From positions 248,001-312,000 of the forward strand of contig CAWCLV010000003.1 of NCBI GenBank assembly GCA_963796485.1: a stretch of 64,000 bases of DNA, in the 5' to 3' direction. Under the pieces are notes generated by a model. The model saw only the letters and a list, made by a program, of their open reading frames with translations. It did not search any database and was not told where the DNA came from. The position numbers and the translations under genes were made by a program. The number at the start of each line of letters is the position of its first letter. The first letter of the stretch is position 1. Source of the DNA: CAWCDJ01 sp963796485 (lineage in GTDB: Bacteria; Acidobacteriota; Terriglobia; Bryobacterales; Bryobacteraceae). Shown one piece after another: positions 16,649 through 24,655 of the stretch.

Positions 16649-17917
16649 CTATCCCACCCTGGCTTGCAGCGTTCGAATCGCGCGCAGGACTTCTTTCTGC
16701 ACGTCCGCATCCGGATCGTTGCTGACCTTCTGTAACGCCGTCATACTCTCTTTGTCCCCGCTGCGTGCCAGCACTCCGGCAAGCCCGATTTTTTCGTCCT
16801 TGGTGCCCGTAGTGAGCGGTGCGTACAGCGCGCCCCGCACCGACGGATCGCGCGCCAGCTCCACCAGGAACGGAAACGCGATGCCCTTGTAAGCGGAGGA
16901 GTTCAGGTTGTTGATCAGGAATTGCAGCGGGCTGAACTCGCTGATCTCGGTCTTGCCGAGCATCACCAGCGCGAAAGCCAGCGAGAGGCGCGGCTTCGGC
17001 TTACCCTCATCCTGCCAGGCCTGCTGCAGGGCAGGTAAATCGGCCGGGCTCTTGAGCCGTGCGAAACCCTCCGCGGCGGCGGCTCGAAGCTGGTCGTCCT
17101 TGTCGCTAAGGTACTGCGCATAGAGCCCGTGGCTCTGCTCTACCGGCAGCATGGCAATCGACGTCAGGGCCGCGCGCTTCACCTTGCTGTCCCGGGTCCG
17201 GTTGAGCACCTCGATCAGGCTGGGAACGGCGTCCTTGTTCTGCAACAGGCCGGTGGTCTCGATGGCCGCGATCTGCACCTTCGGATCGAGATCGTGCAGG
17301 AGGAAGCTGATCCGCGGCGCCGCGGACTCGTCGCGGATCTTCTGGAGCGCGTTCAGCGACTCGTAAAGCACCTGGCTGTCCTTCGAATGCAAGGCTTCGA
17401 TGAGGTCCGGCACCGCGGCTTTACCGCGCAGGATGCCGATCGCGCGGGCGGCGTTGGCCCGGACCTCCATGCTTCCGCCGCTCCTGGCAAGCCGGCCCAA
17501 CGTGGAGATCACCTCGGGGCGGACGGTGACGTAGGGGTCGATCACCTGATCGTTGGTATCGGTGAACTTGCCCTTAATGCTGCTTCCGACGCGCTTGATC
17601 GACGCTCCGAACCCGGTATCCACGTATCCGGGAAGGTAGAAATTCACGAGCCCGTCGGTGGCGCGGATCTGAACCTCGGGGTCGTTATCGCTGGTGGCCT
17701 GGATGAGCGGGTCCAGGCTATGCTGCGTTCCGATTGCGGTGAGCTGCTTTACGACTTCGACGCGGACATCGGTATCCGGGTCCTTCAACAACTCCTGGAG
17801 TTTGGGGATGGCGGAAGTTCCGCCTTTCGCGAGGTCGCGGACATCTTTCGGCCTGGTTTGAGCCGGCAGAAGAGCCGCGAAGGCAGTGACCAAGATGGCC
17901 GTCTTACAAAGGCGCAT
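16649..17917 (-). CDS. Exported HEAT-repeat protein
   Basis: A 422-residue protein with a Sec signal peptide (MRLCKTAILVTAFAALLPAQ) and then HEAT/PBS-lyase-like helical repeats through most of its length, recognisable as about 30-40-residue units with 'DPDTDVRVEVVKQL' or 'DPKVQIAAIETTGLL' patterns. Such solenoids bind proteins. No catalytic residues are evident. It is followed downstream on the same strand by no close gene and lies in front of mqnD with a 38-base gap, so co-transcription with mqnD is possible. Confidence 0.85.
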   Translation of the reverse strand: MRLCKTAILVTAFAALLPAQTRPKDVRDLAKGGTSAIPKLQELLKDPDTDVRVEVVKQLTAIGTQHSLDPLIQATSDNDPEVQIRATDGLVNFYLPGYVDTGFGASIKRVGSSIKGKFTDTNDQVIDPYVTVRPEVISTLGRLARSGGSMEVRANAARAIGILRGKAAVPDLIEALHSKDSQVLYESLNALQKIRDESAAPRISFLLHDLDPKVQIAAIETTGLLQNKDAVPSLIEVLNRTRDSKVKRAALTSIAMLPVEQSHGLYAQYLSDKDDQLRAAAAEGFARLKSPADLPALQQAWQDEGKPKPRLSLAFALVMLGKTEISEFSPLQFLINNLNSSAYKGIAFPFLVELARDPSVRGALYAPLTTGTKDEKIGLAGVLARSGDKESMTALQKVSNDPDADVQKEVLRAIRTLQARVG

Positions 17918-17955
17918 ACGTTTATGCTAACGCGCCCGGGCCCCGGCCCGTTGCG

Positions 17956-18798
17956 TCAGCGCACGAATTCCACTTCCACCCGGTTCGGAATCAGTCCCGC
18001 TTCGTAGCCCATATCGAGCAACCGCTGCGCGGCCTGGGGCACCACGTCGCCGGCGTCTACGGTGTAGTGGTTGACGTACATGCCCACAAACTTCTCCGCG
18101 AGCCGCGGTTCCATGTCGCGGGCAAACTGCATGGCATATGCCAGGGCTTCATCGTGGTTGTCGAGAGCGTACTGAATGCTCTCGCGCATCATGCGGCAGC
18201 ACTCGCTCTGGATTTCCGAATCGAGCGAGCGGAGCAGCGCGTTGGCCCCGAGCGGCAGCGGCAGGCCGAAACAGCTCTTGAACCACCGCCCGAGATCGAC
18301 GATGCGGTGGAACCCCTCGCGATCATAGGTCAACTGGGCTTCGTGGATGATCAGCCCGGCATCGACGCTGCGCTCGCGCACGGCGTCCGTGATCTTGTCG
18401 AACGGCGTCACCACTGCCTCGAAATCGGGCTGGTAGAGCTTCGTCGCAAGATACGCGGTGGTCAGGGTGCCGGGGACGGCGATGCGCTTGCCCTTCAACT
18501 CCTCGGGCTCCATGGGGCGCGTGGAGATGATCATGGGGCCGTAGCCGTCACCGATGCTCGATCCGCTAGCCATCAGGACATACTTGTCGGCCACGTACGG
18601 ATAGGCATGGTAGGAAATCGCGCTCAACTCGTACTGCCCCTGGATGGCTTTCCGATTGAGTGTCTCGATATCGTCGAGCACGTGGCGGAAGACCACCTTC
18701 GTCGAGCGGACCTTCTTGGTCGCAAGGCCGTAAAACATGAACGCGTCGTCAGAGTCCGGGCTGTGGGCACTGACGATCTCCCGGAGGGCTACAGTCAT
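17956..18798 (-). CDS. mqnD: 1,4-dihydroxy-6-naphthoate synthase-like protein (MqnD)
   Basis: Substrate-binding-protein fold enzyme of the futalosine menaquinone pathway; MqnD converts cyclic de-hypoxanthine futalosine to 1,4-dihydroxy-6-naphthoate. The N-terminal signature AHSPDSDDAFMFYGLA matches the family pattern (SPxxDDxFMF), with the mid-protein IAVPGTLTTAYLA and GLIIHEAQLTY blocks. I use ATG 18798 (MTVALREIVSAHS), which is 280 residues and has the usual N-terminus; longer versions add an unlikely Arg/Pro/Ser-rich extension. There is no signal peptide. The sister enzyme MqnA has the same fold, so the exact step is less certain than the pathway. Confidence 0.8.
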   Translation of the reverse strand: MTVALREIVSAHSPDSDDAFMFYGLATKKVRSTKVVFRHVLDDIETLNRKAIQGQYELSAISYHAYPYVADKYVLMASGSSIGDGYGPMIISTRPMEPEELKGKRIAVPGTLTTAYLATKLYQPDFEAVVTPFDKITDAVRERSVDAGLIIHEAQLTYDREGFHRIVDLGRWFKSCFGLPLPLGANALLRSLDSEIQSECCRMMRESIQYALDNHDEALAYAMQFARDMEPRLAEKFVGMYVNHYTVDAGDVVPQAAQRLLDMGYEAGLIPNRVEVEFVR

Positions 18799-18924
18799 AG
18801 TTTGTGGAATGAACTCACTCCAGTTTACACCAGGAGACTTCGGAGACTTGAGAGGAGTTCGGAAAAAAGGGAATCTACTGCTGGTGGGCCGCGACCGCAA
18901 TGAGGCCGGCAAGGAGGTTACAAA

Positions 18925-19026
18925 ATGACGACGGGCGGCCTCCGCGGGAACATGGACTTGGGAATTCCCTTGGCGGTCATCAATTGCGCGTTAAGCGCCG
19001 TGCCCAACCATTCGGGGCACCGATGA
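18925..19026 (+). CDS. Possible 33-residue small protein
   Basis: The only argument is a textbook ribosome site: AAGGAGGT at 18911-18918, six bases before ATG 18925. The product (MTTGGLRGNMDLGIPLAV... ending NHSGHR) has a weakly hydrophobic middle and no known motif. It is divergent from mqnD. It may equally be a chance frame. Confidence 0.3.
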   Translation: MTTGGLRGNMDLGIPLAVINCALSAVPNHSGHR

Positions 19027-19250
19027 ATCCGAGCGTCCGGAAAAACCCGTGCTGCCTGTCCCATTCCCGCGGATGAGCCGCCCTCATCCTGGCCCGGCTC
19101 TATATGTCACCTCCCGCCAACCCGGGTGGGTTGGCCGCTGTGTCGCGTTGGAATCAGATTAACCGGCCCTGATTCCAAGTCCAGTGTCCCGCCGGTTGAT
19201 TTTCTTGTCAAGAGTACGCAAGATACTTGTTGCACTGTTTTTCACCTTAC

Positions 19251-19652
19251 GTGTTTCGCTATCTATTTTCGAAGAAGAAGCCGCCTCTCACCGGGGCTCC
19301 CGCCACGCGCCGGATGAAGAGCTACTCCGCGCAATCCGGCTACGTCTATCAGTACTTTTACGAGGGCCACAGGCACTTCGTTGACGGCGCTGAAGCGGGT
19401 ACGGAATTCGTGTTCAGCGTTTCGGCCGACCGGAAGCAGTTCCATCCGGTAGAAGTGCTGGTTTCGCAGAGCGCGATTCAGAACTGGGAGGCTGCCCACG
19501 CCCGGCAACTTAGCTTGACGGAACGCTATGCCGTAGCCAAACTCTCGCTTTTCCAGGCGTTCGACGAGAGGGCCGAACCCGGGCTCATGCGCAACCCGGT
19601 AAGAGTCAGAAACGCGGACGTAGAAGGGATTATCGAAGCCCTCGGCCTGTAA
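19251..19652 (+). CDS. Conserved-looking hypothetical protein
   Basis: A 133-residue protein from GTG 19251 (MFRYLFSKKKPPLTGAP); a TTG at 19227 would add eight residues. It begins with a basic, Pro-rich stretch followed by RRMKSYSAQSGYVYQYFYEG, then a beta-rich segment (FVFSVSADRKQFHPVEVLVS) and a helical end. No catalytic motif is seen and the family is unnamed to me. It lies 25 bases before the first thymidylate-kinase-like gene on the same strand, so it may head that operon. Confidence 0.65.
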   Translation: MFRYLFSKKKPPLTGAPATRRMKSYSAQSGYVYQYFYEGHRHFVDGAEAGTEFVFSVSADRKQFHPVEVLVSQSAIQNWEAAHARQLSLTERYAVAKLSLFQAFDERAEPGLMRNPVRVRNADVEGIIEALGL

Positions 19653-19677
19653 GCGCGCGTTAGAATGAAGCGATAGT

Positions 19678-20412
19678 ATGGCCGTGTTCGTTCCCAACCG
19701 TTGCAGGGGCAAACTGATTGTGGTGGAGGGAATCGACGGCTCCGGCAAGTCCACCCAACTGACCCTCCTGAGCCACTGGCTGCGCTCGCAGGGTTACGCA
19801 GTCGCTTTCAGCGAATGGAACTCCTCTCCGCTGGTTCGCCAGACCACGCGCCGCGGCAAAAAGAAGGAGATGTTCACCCCCACCACGTTCAGCCTGATTC
19901 ACGCCACCGATTTCGCCGACCGCATGGAGAGCTATATTCTCCCCCTGGTGAAATCGGGCGCCATCGTGTGCGCCGACCGTTACGCGTACACGGCCTTTGC
20001 GCGAGACGTGGCGCGGGGCGTCAGCCGCCGGTGGGTTCGCAATCTTTACCGCTTTGCGCTCAGGCCGGATCTGAGCTTCTATTTCCGCGTGCCCCTGGAG
20101 GTCGCGCTGGGGCGGGTGCTGGGCGGGCGCGGCGCGCTCAAGTATTACGAAGCGGGAATGGATCTGGGCCTGGCACGCAACGTGGAGGAGAGCTTCCGCA
20201 TTTTCCAGAGCCGCATTCTCGAGGAATACGATGCCATGGCCGGAGAGGTGGGGTTCCGTATTATCGACGCCACGCTCTCGATTGAGGATCAACAGCGGCA
20301 GATACGTCAAATCGTCACGAACGAGCTCGGGGAAAGCCTCGGGAGCGGTGTGCTGCGAGTGCCCGCCGCGGGAGAACTGAATGGCCCAACTAACACCGCT
20401 TCAGTTCTATAG
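19678..20412 (+). CDS. Thymidylate kinase family protein, intact P-loop
   Basis: P-loop nucleoside monophosphate kinase of 244 residues. Walker A is GIDGSGKSTQ near residue 20, DRY (CADRYAYTAFARD) is the acceptor-site motif, and a lid-like GRGALKYYEAGMD follows. It is longer than housekeeping Tmk (about 210), and the segment after the P-loop (SEWNSSPLVRQTTRRGKKKEMF) differs from the usual FTREPG. Its true acceptor may therefore not be dTMP. Its last 32 bases overlap the start of a paralogue. The operon continues with sixA and a DUF2252 gene. Confidence 0.85.
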   Translation: MAVFVPNRCRGKLIVVEGIDGSGKSTQLTLLSHWLRSQGYAVAFSEWNSSPLVRQTTRRGKKKEMFTPTTFSLIHATDFADRMESYILPLVKSGAIVCADRYAYTAFARDVARGVSRRWVRNLYRFALRPDLSFYFRVPLEVALGRVLGGRGALKYYEAGMDLGLARNVEESFRIFQSRILEEYDAMAGEVGFRIIDATLSIEDQQRQIRQIVTNELGESLGSGVLRVPAAGELNGPTNTASVL

Positions 20413-21118
20413 TGAGCCGCTGCCGGGCGTCGACACCTCGGAGTTGCACGGCAAACTGGTCGTGATCGAGGGGCCGGATGCGGTGGGGCGCAGCACGCAA
20501 ATCGCGCTTCTCCGCAGGTGGCTCGAAGAGGAAGGCCACGCCGTGCTGGATACCGGAATGGCGCGGTCGGCGCTGGCGGGCAAGGGCATCAAAATGGCGA
20601 AGGCCGGGAACACCCTGGGCCCGATTACGATGACCCTTTTCTACACGACGGATTTCGCGGACCGCCTGGAAAACGAGATTATTCCCGCCCTGCGCGCCGG
20701 TTTCGTGGTGCTGATTGACCGCTACATTTTTTCGATTATGGCGCGGGCCATCGCGCGCAACGAAGACCGCCGCTGGATCGAGCGCGTGGCGGGCTTCGCC
20801 CTGGTGCCGCACATGGTGCTCTACCTGAAGGCCCGGGTGGAAGACCTGGTGACCCGCGTGGTGATGGGCCGCGGCGCGTTCGATTTCTGGGAGAGCGGCA
20901 TGGACCTGCGCTTCGGTCCCGACATGTACGAGAGCTTCACGCGATACCAGACGCGGCTCATCAAGGCGCTCGACTCGATGGCCGCGCCATACCATTTCGA
21001 AGTGATCGACGCGACCCGATCCGTGCCGGAAATTTTTCAGCAACTGCAGGAGAGGATATCGCGGCAGGTCCTGAAGAAGCCGGAGATGCGCCGTACGTCC
21101 GCGAAACAGGAGGCCTGA
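20381..21118 (+). CDS. Thymidylate-kinase-like paralogue with altered P-loop
   Basis: A 245-residue paralogue of the preceding gene, aligned over its length (DFADRLE, DRYIFSIMARAIAR, GRGAFDFWESGMDL). Its Walker A reads GPDAVGRST: the phosphate-binding Lys is replaced by Arg, whereas the neighbour has GKST. The DRY motif is retained. Either it works with Arg, or it is a non-catalytic partner, perhaps forming a heterodimer with the upstream protein. ATG 20381 has GGGAGAA a few bases upstream. It overlaps both neighbours (32 bases before, ATG/TGA overlap with sixA after), arguing for translational coupling. Confidence 0.82.
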   Translation: MAQLTPLQFYSEPLPGVDTSELHGKLVVIEGPDAVGRSTQIALLRRWLEEEGHAVLDTGMARSALAGKGIKMAKAGNTLGPITMTLFYTTDFADRLENEIIPALRAGFVVLIDRYIFSIMARAIARNEDRRWIERVAGFALVPHMVLYLKARVEDLVTRVVMGRGAFDFWESGMDLRFGPDMYESFTRYQTRLIKALDSMAAPYHFEVIDATRSVPEIFQQLQERISRQVLKKPEMRRTSAKQEA

Positions 21119-21603
21119 TGGAAATCTATTTGCTGCGCCACGGGATCGCCGAGGCGGGGCGCGCGGGGCACCCCGACTCCGAACGCGCCCTCACGCAGGA
21201 GGGCCGTGAAAAGCTGCGCCGGGTGTTGAAGCGCGCGCGCATCGCGGCGGTCGAGCCGACCCTGATCCTTTCCAGCCCGTACCGGCGTGCGCTCGAGACG
21301 GCAGCGGAGGCGGTGGAAGCGCTCAAGTATCCGGGCGAGGTGGAGAAGACCGGCACGCTGGTGCCCGAGGCCTCGCCTTACGATGCCTGGGAGGAGATCC
21401 GGCAGCGAAAGGGCGAGAAGGCGATCCTGCTCGCCGGCCACGAACCCATGATGAGTTCGATGGCGGCTTTCCTGCTGGGCAGCCCCGGCGTGACGATCGA
21501 TATGAAAAAGGCGGCGATGGTGCGGATCGACTGCGACCGTCTGGGCGCCCAACCGGCGGGCGCTCTGAAATGGATGCTGACGCCGGCGCTGTGCGGAGAA
21601 TAA
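21118..21603 (+). CDS. sixA: SixA-type phosphohistidine phosphatase
   Basis: Histidine-phosphatase-superfamily protein of 161 residues. The catalytic signature is LLRHGIAE at the N-terminus (His8), with SSPYRRALETA carrying the second conserved Arg and a C-terminal LAGHEPMM His. This short form acts on phosphohistidine in phosphotransfer proteins. The start codon overlaps the stop of the previous kinase-like gene (TGATG), and the next gene begins immediately after its stop. Confidence 0.9.
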   Translation: MEIYLLRHGIAEAGRAGHPDSERALTQEGREKLRRVLKRARIAAVEPTLILSSPYRRALETAAEAVEALKYPGEVEKTGTLVPEASPYDAWEEIRQRKGEKAILLAGHEPMMSSMAAFLLGSPGVTIDMKKAAMVRIDCDRLGAQPAGALKWMLTPALCGE

Positions 21604-22659
21604 ATGAACATCAAAAAAGCGACCGAACGCTATGAGCAGTGGCTGGGGCGGCAATTGCGGATTCTGGCCCCGGATCTGGAGTTGAAGCACCAGGCGATGC
21701 GGTCGGCGCCCTTTCCTTTTTTGAGGGCGACTTACTACCGCTGGGCGCAAACGTGGCCCGAAGCTTCCGGGGACGCCGCACGCGCGCCAAGAGTGCTGGC
21801 GGTGGGCGACCTGCACGTGGAGAATTTCGGAACCTGGCGGGATATCGAAGGCCGCCTGATCTGGGGGATCAACGACTTCGACGAGGCCTGCCGTTTGCCC
21901 TACACGAACGACCTGGTCCGGCTCGGCACGAGCGCGCTTTTCGCCGACATCCAATGCGACGAGAAGGAGGCCCTCGCGGCCATTCTGAAGGGCTACAGCG
22001 ACGGAGTAGCCGCCGGAGGCCATCCCTTTGCCCTGGCGGAGCATCACCCCGTCCTGCGCGAAATGGCCGTGCACCGGCTCCATGAGCCCGAAAAGTACTG
22101 GGAGAAATTGCACGCGCTTCCGGAGATCAAAGAGGACGCGCCCGCAAGCGCGGTGAAGGCCATCGGGAAGATGCTGCCCGAACAGAAGATTCCGTGCCGG
22201 CTGGTGCATCGCATAGCCGGGTTGGGCAGCCTGGGACGCGAGCGGTACGTGGCGCTGGCCGAATGGCGAGGCGGCTCGATCGCGCGCGAGGCCAAGGCCC
22301 TGGCGCCGAGCGCGCAATCGTGGGCCGCGGGCGACGGCGGCGCACCCATCCTCTACCAGGAGATCATCGATACCGCAGTACGGACGCCGGATCCGTTCGT
22401 CCGGCTGCAGAAGCGGTGGATCGTGCGCAGGCTGGCGCCGGATTGTTCGCGCATCGAGCTCTCGGCGCTTCCCAAGGAGCGCGACAGCGTGCGGCTTCTA
22501 CATGCGATGGGCTTCGAGACCGCCAACGTGCACCTGGGGAGCATTCGTGCACGGGCGCTGACGGCGGACCTGAAGAAGCGGCCGAAGAACTGGCTCTACC
22601 GCGCGGCGCAGTCGATGCGGAAGGCGGTTCAGGCGGATTTTGACGCGTTTCGGGGGTAA
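21604..22659 (+). CDS. DUF2252 family protein
   Basis: A 351-residue protein. The family hallmark GDLHVENFGTW followed by INDFDEACRLPY (kinase-like HxN and D residues) is clear at about residues 68-100, reminiscent of aminoglycoside-phosphotransferase-like folds. The function of DUF2252 is not established. It is the last gene of the 19678-22659 operon; ATG 21604 follows the sixA stop directly. It converges with tyrS, whose stop is 8 bases away. Confidence 0.85.
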   Translation: MNIKKATERYEQWLGRQLRILAPDLELKHQAMRSAPFPFLRATYYRWAQTWPEASGDAARAPRVLAVGDLHVENFGTWRDIEGRLIWGINDFDEACRLPYTNDLVRLGTSALFADIQCDEKEALAAILKGYSDGVAAGGHPFALAEHHPVLREMAVHRLHEPEKYWEKLHALPEIKEDAPASAVKAIGKMLPEQKIPCRLVHRIAGLGSLGRERYVALAEWRGGSIAREAKALAPSAQSWAAGDGGAPILYQEIIDTAVRTPDPFVRLQKRWIVRRLAPDCSRIELSALPKERDSVRLLHAMGFETANVHLGSIRARALTADLKKRPKNWLYRAAQSMRKAVQADFDAFRG

Positions 22660-22667
22660 GCGGCTCG

Positions 22668-23864
22668 CTATAGCGTGACGCGCCGCCAGTTCTTACCCAC
22701 CTGAATCAGCAGTTCCGCGGGAGGCTGCGGCAGCGCCAGATCCTTGACCTTTTCGCCGTTCACTTCCACGGCGCCGGCTTTGATCTTGCGCACGGCGTCG
22801 CTGACCGATTCGGCAAGCCCGATTTTCGGCAAGAGCTTGTCGATCCGGACGGCCCCGTCCTTCATGACGCCTTCCGGTAGAGCTGCCTGCGGAATGTCTG
22901 CCGGCAATTCCTTCTGCCGCACGACCCGGTTGAACACTTCCGCGGCGCATTCGGCATCGGCCGCTGTGTGAAAATCGGCGACGATCAGTTTGCCGAGCGC
23001 GATCTTCGCTTCCATGGGATGCAGGGCCTGCCGCATGCGCGCGATATCGGCTTCGCTGCGGTCCGTGAGCAGCAGATAGTAGCGCCACATCAGCTCGTCG
23101 CTCACCTGCATCACCTTGCGAAACATGGTTTCGGGCGGCTCGGTAATACCGATGTAGTTGCCGAGCGACTTGGACATCTTGTTGACGCCGTCCAGCCCCT
23201 CGAGAATCGGAACCGTCGCAACGATCTGCTGCGGCTGGCCGAAATCCTTCTGAATTTCGCGGCCCACCAGCAGGTTGAATTTCTGGTCGGTGCCGCCCAT
23301 TTCGACGTCGGCTTCGAGCGCCACCGAATCGTAGGCCTGAGCCAGCGGGTACATCAGCTCGTGCATCGAAATCGGCGCGCCTTCTTTGTAGCGCTTGGCG
23401 AAATCGTCGCGTTCGAGAATGCGGGCCACGGTGTACTTCGAGAACAGCCGGACCACTTCCTCCCAGCGCAGTTTGGCGAGCCAGTCGCTGTTGAAGCGGA
23501 CTTCGGTCTTCTCCGGATCGAGGATCTTGAACACCTGCGTTTTGTACGTCTCGGCATTCCGCTCGATGGCTTCCCGGGTCATCGGCGGGCGTGTGACGTT
23601 GCGCCCGGTCGGGTCGCCGATCATTCCGGTCATGTCGCCGATCAGGAAGATGACGGTGTGGCCGAGATCCTGAAAGTGCCGCATCTTGCGCAGCAGGACG
23701 GTGTGGCCCAGGTGCAGGTCGGGCGCGGTGGGGTCAAACCCCGCCTTGACGCGAAGCTTGCGCCCGGTCTTTTCCGATTGGACCAGGCGTTCTCGCAGAT
23801 CCGCTTCGCGGATGATCTCCGCCATCCCCTTCCGCAGGTACGTCAGTTGTTCGTCAATGGTCAT
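22668..23864 (-). CDS. tyrS: Tyrosine--tRNA ligase
   Basis: Class I aminoacyl-tRNA synthetase of 398 residues. It has the HIGH-type motif (LHLGHTVLL), the KMSKS loop (NKMSKSLGN) and a C-terminal S4 RNA-binding domain (RIDKLLPKIGLAESVSDAVRKI...). I start at ATG 23864 (MTIDEQLTYLRKGM) because upstream in-frame codons are compositionally odd and this ATG overlaps the stop of the preceding gene (ATGA). It ends the reverse operon miaB-DUF151-hypothetical-tyrS. Confidence 0.96.
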   Translation of the reverse strand: MTIDEQLTYLRKGMAEIIREADLRERLVQSEKTGRKLRVKAGFDPTAPDLHLGHTVLLRKMRHFQDLGHTVIFLIGDMTGMIGDPTGRNVTRPPMTREAIERNAETYKTQVFKILDPEKTEVRFNSDWLAKLRWEEVVRLFSKYTVARILERDDFAKRYKEGAPISMHELMYPLAQAYDSVALEADVEMGGTDQKFNLLVGREIQKDFGQPQQIVATVPILEGLDGVNKMSKSLGNYIGITEPPETMFRKVMQVSDELMWRYYLLLTDRSEADIARMRQALHPMEAKIALGKLIVADFHTAADAECAAEVFNRVVRQKELPADIPQAALPEGVMKDGAVRIDKLLPKIGLAESVSDAVRKIKAGAVEVNGEKVKDLALPQPPAELLIQVGKNWRRVTL

Positions 23865-24154
23865 GGAAGCGCTTGTTTCAAATCCGCCGAGAACCGCTGC
23901 ACGGCTTCGACCTGCTCCGGCGCCGCCGGCGTCTCGGAGCCGCCGTGTGAAGCGAACACCGGTTGCCCGTCCCGCCACAACAGGTACGCCAAGCCCGATT
24001 CCGTCATCACACCGGAACTCCCCACGGTAACATCCGTTCCGCGCACGTGCGCAATCGCAATGCAGTTATCGCGCGCGAAAACGCAGTACTCGGCGCCTTG
24101 GGACAACAGTTGGATGTTCAGGCTTTCGAGCCGCGCCAGAGTCTCCGGGCTCAC
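23861..24154 (-). CDS. Hypothetical protein between DUF151 gene and tyrS
   Basis: A 97-residue protein, mainly a compact alpha/beta sequence (CVFARDNCIAIAHVRGTDVTVGSSG, then GLAYLLWRDGQPVFAS). Start is GTG 24154, overlapping the DUF151-gene stop by four bases; its stop overlaps the tyrS ATG by four bases. This tight double overlap argues that it is real. No known domain is recognised. Confidence 0.7.
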   Translation of the reverse strand: MSPETLARLESLNIQLLSQGAEYCVFARDNCIAIAHVRGTDVTVGSSGVMTESGLAYLLWRDGQPVFASHGGSETPAAPEQVEAVQRFSADLKQALP

Positions 24155-24639
24155 ATTTTGTAGCGGCCGAGGTCCTCGTCATTGAGTCCCTCCAGCCAGC
24201 GCCGCAGCTCTTCGTTGTTGTTGACCTTGTCGGAAACCGAGGAGGCCACCTTGGAAGATTTGAGGACGCTCTCTTCCACGTAGATCGGGCAATCGAGGCG
24301 GAGCGCCAGCGCCAGGGCATCGCTCGGCCGGGAATCGACGCTGATCAGGTCGCCGTCGCGGTCGAGCCAGATGATGGCGTAGAAAGTGTCGTCCTTGAGG
24401 TCGCTGACCACCACTTTCCGGAGGTTGGTGTTCAGCCCGAGAAGCAGGCTCTTGATGAGGTCGTGGGTCATGGGCCGGGGAGTCGCGACTTTCTCGATCT
24501 CCAGCGCGATGGCGTTGGCTTCGTACACTCCGACCCAGATCGGCAGGACGGTGCTGCCCGCCACGTCCTTGAGGATCACGATCGGCATGTTGGTCACGGG
24601 GTCCATCATCAGCCCGCGGATCTTCATCTCGACTTCCAT
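24151..24639 (-). CDS. Bifunctional nuclease family protein (DUF151)
   Basis: A 162-residue member of the DUF151/BFN family: KIRGLMMDPVTNMPIVILKD at the N-terminus and VDSRPSDALALALRLDCPIYV in the core are typical. Plant and Thermotoga members have nuclease activity or act in transcript termination; the role in this organism is unknown. ATG 24639 has GGGAGGG six bases upstream, which favours it over the ATG four codons in. It lies 16 bases after miaB. Confidence 0.9.
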   Translation of the reverse strand: MEVEMKIRGLMMDPVTNMPIVILKDVAGSTVLPIWVGVYEANAIALEIEKVATPRPMTHDLIKSLLLGLNTNLRKVVVSDLKDDTFYAIIWLDRDGDLISVDSRPSDALALALRLDCPIYVEESVLKSSKVASSVSDKVNNNEELRRWLEGLNDEDLGRYKM

Positions 24640-24655
24640 AGCGCCCTCCCTACAA

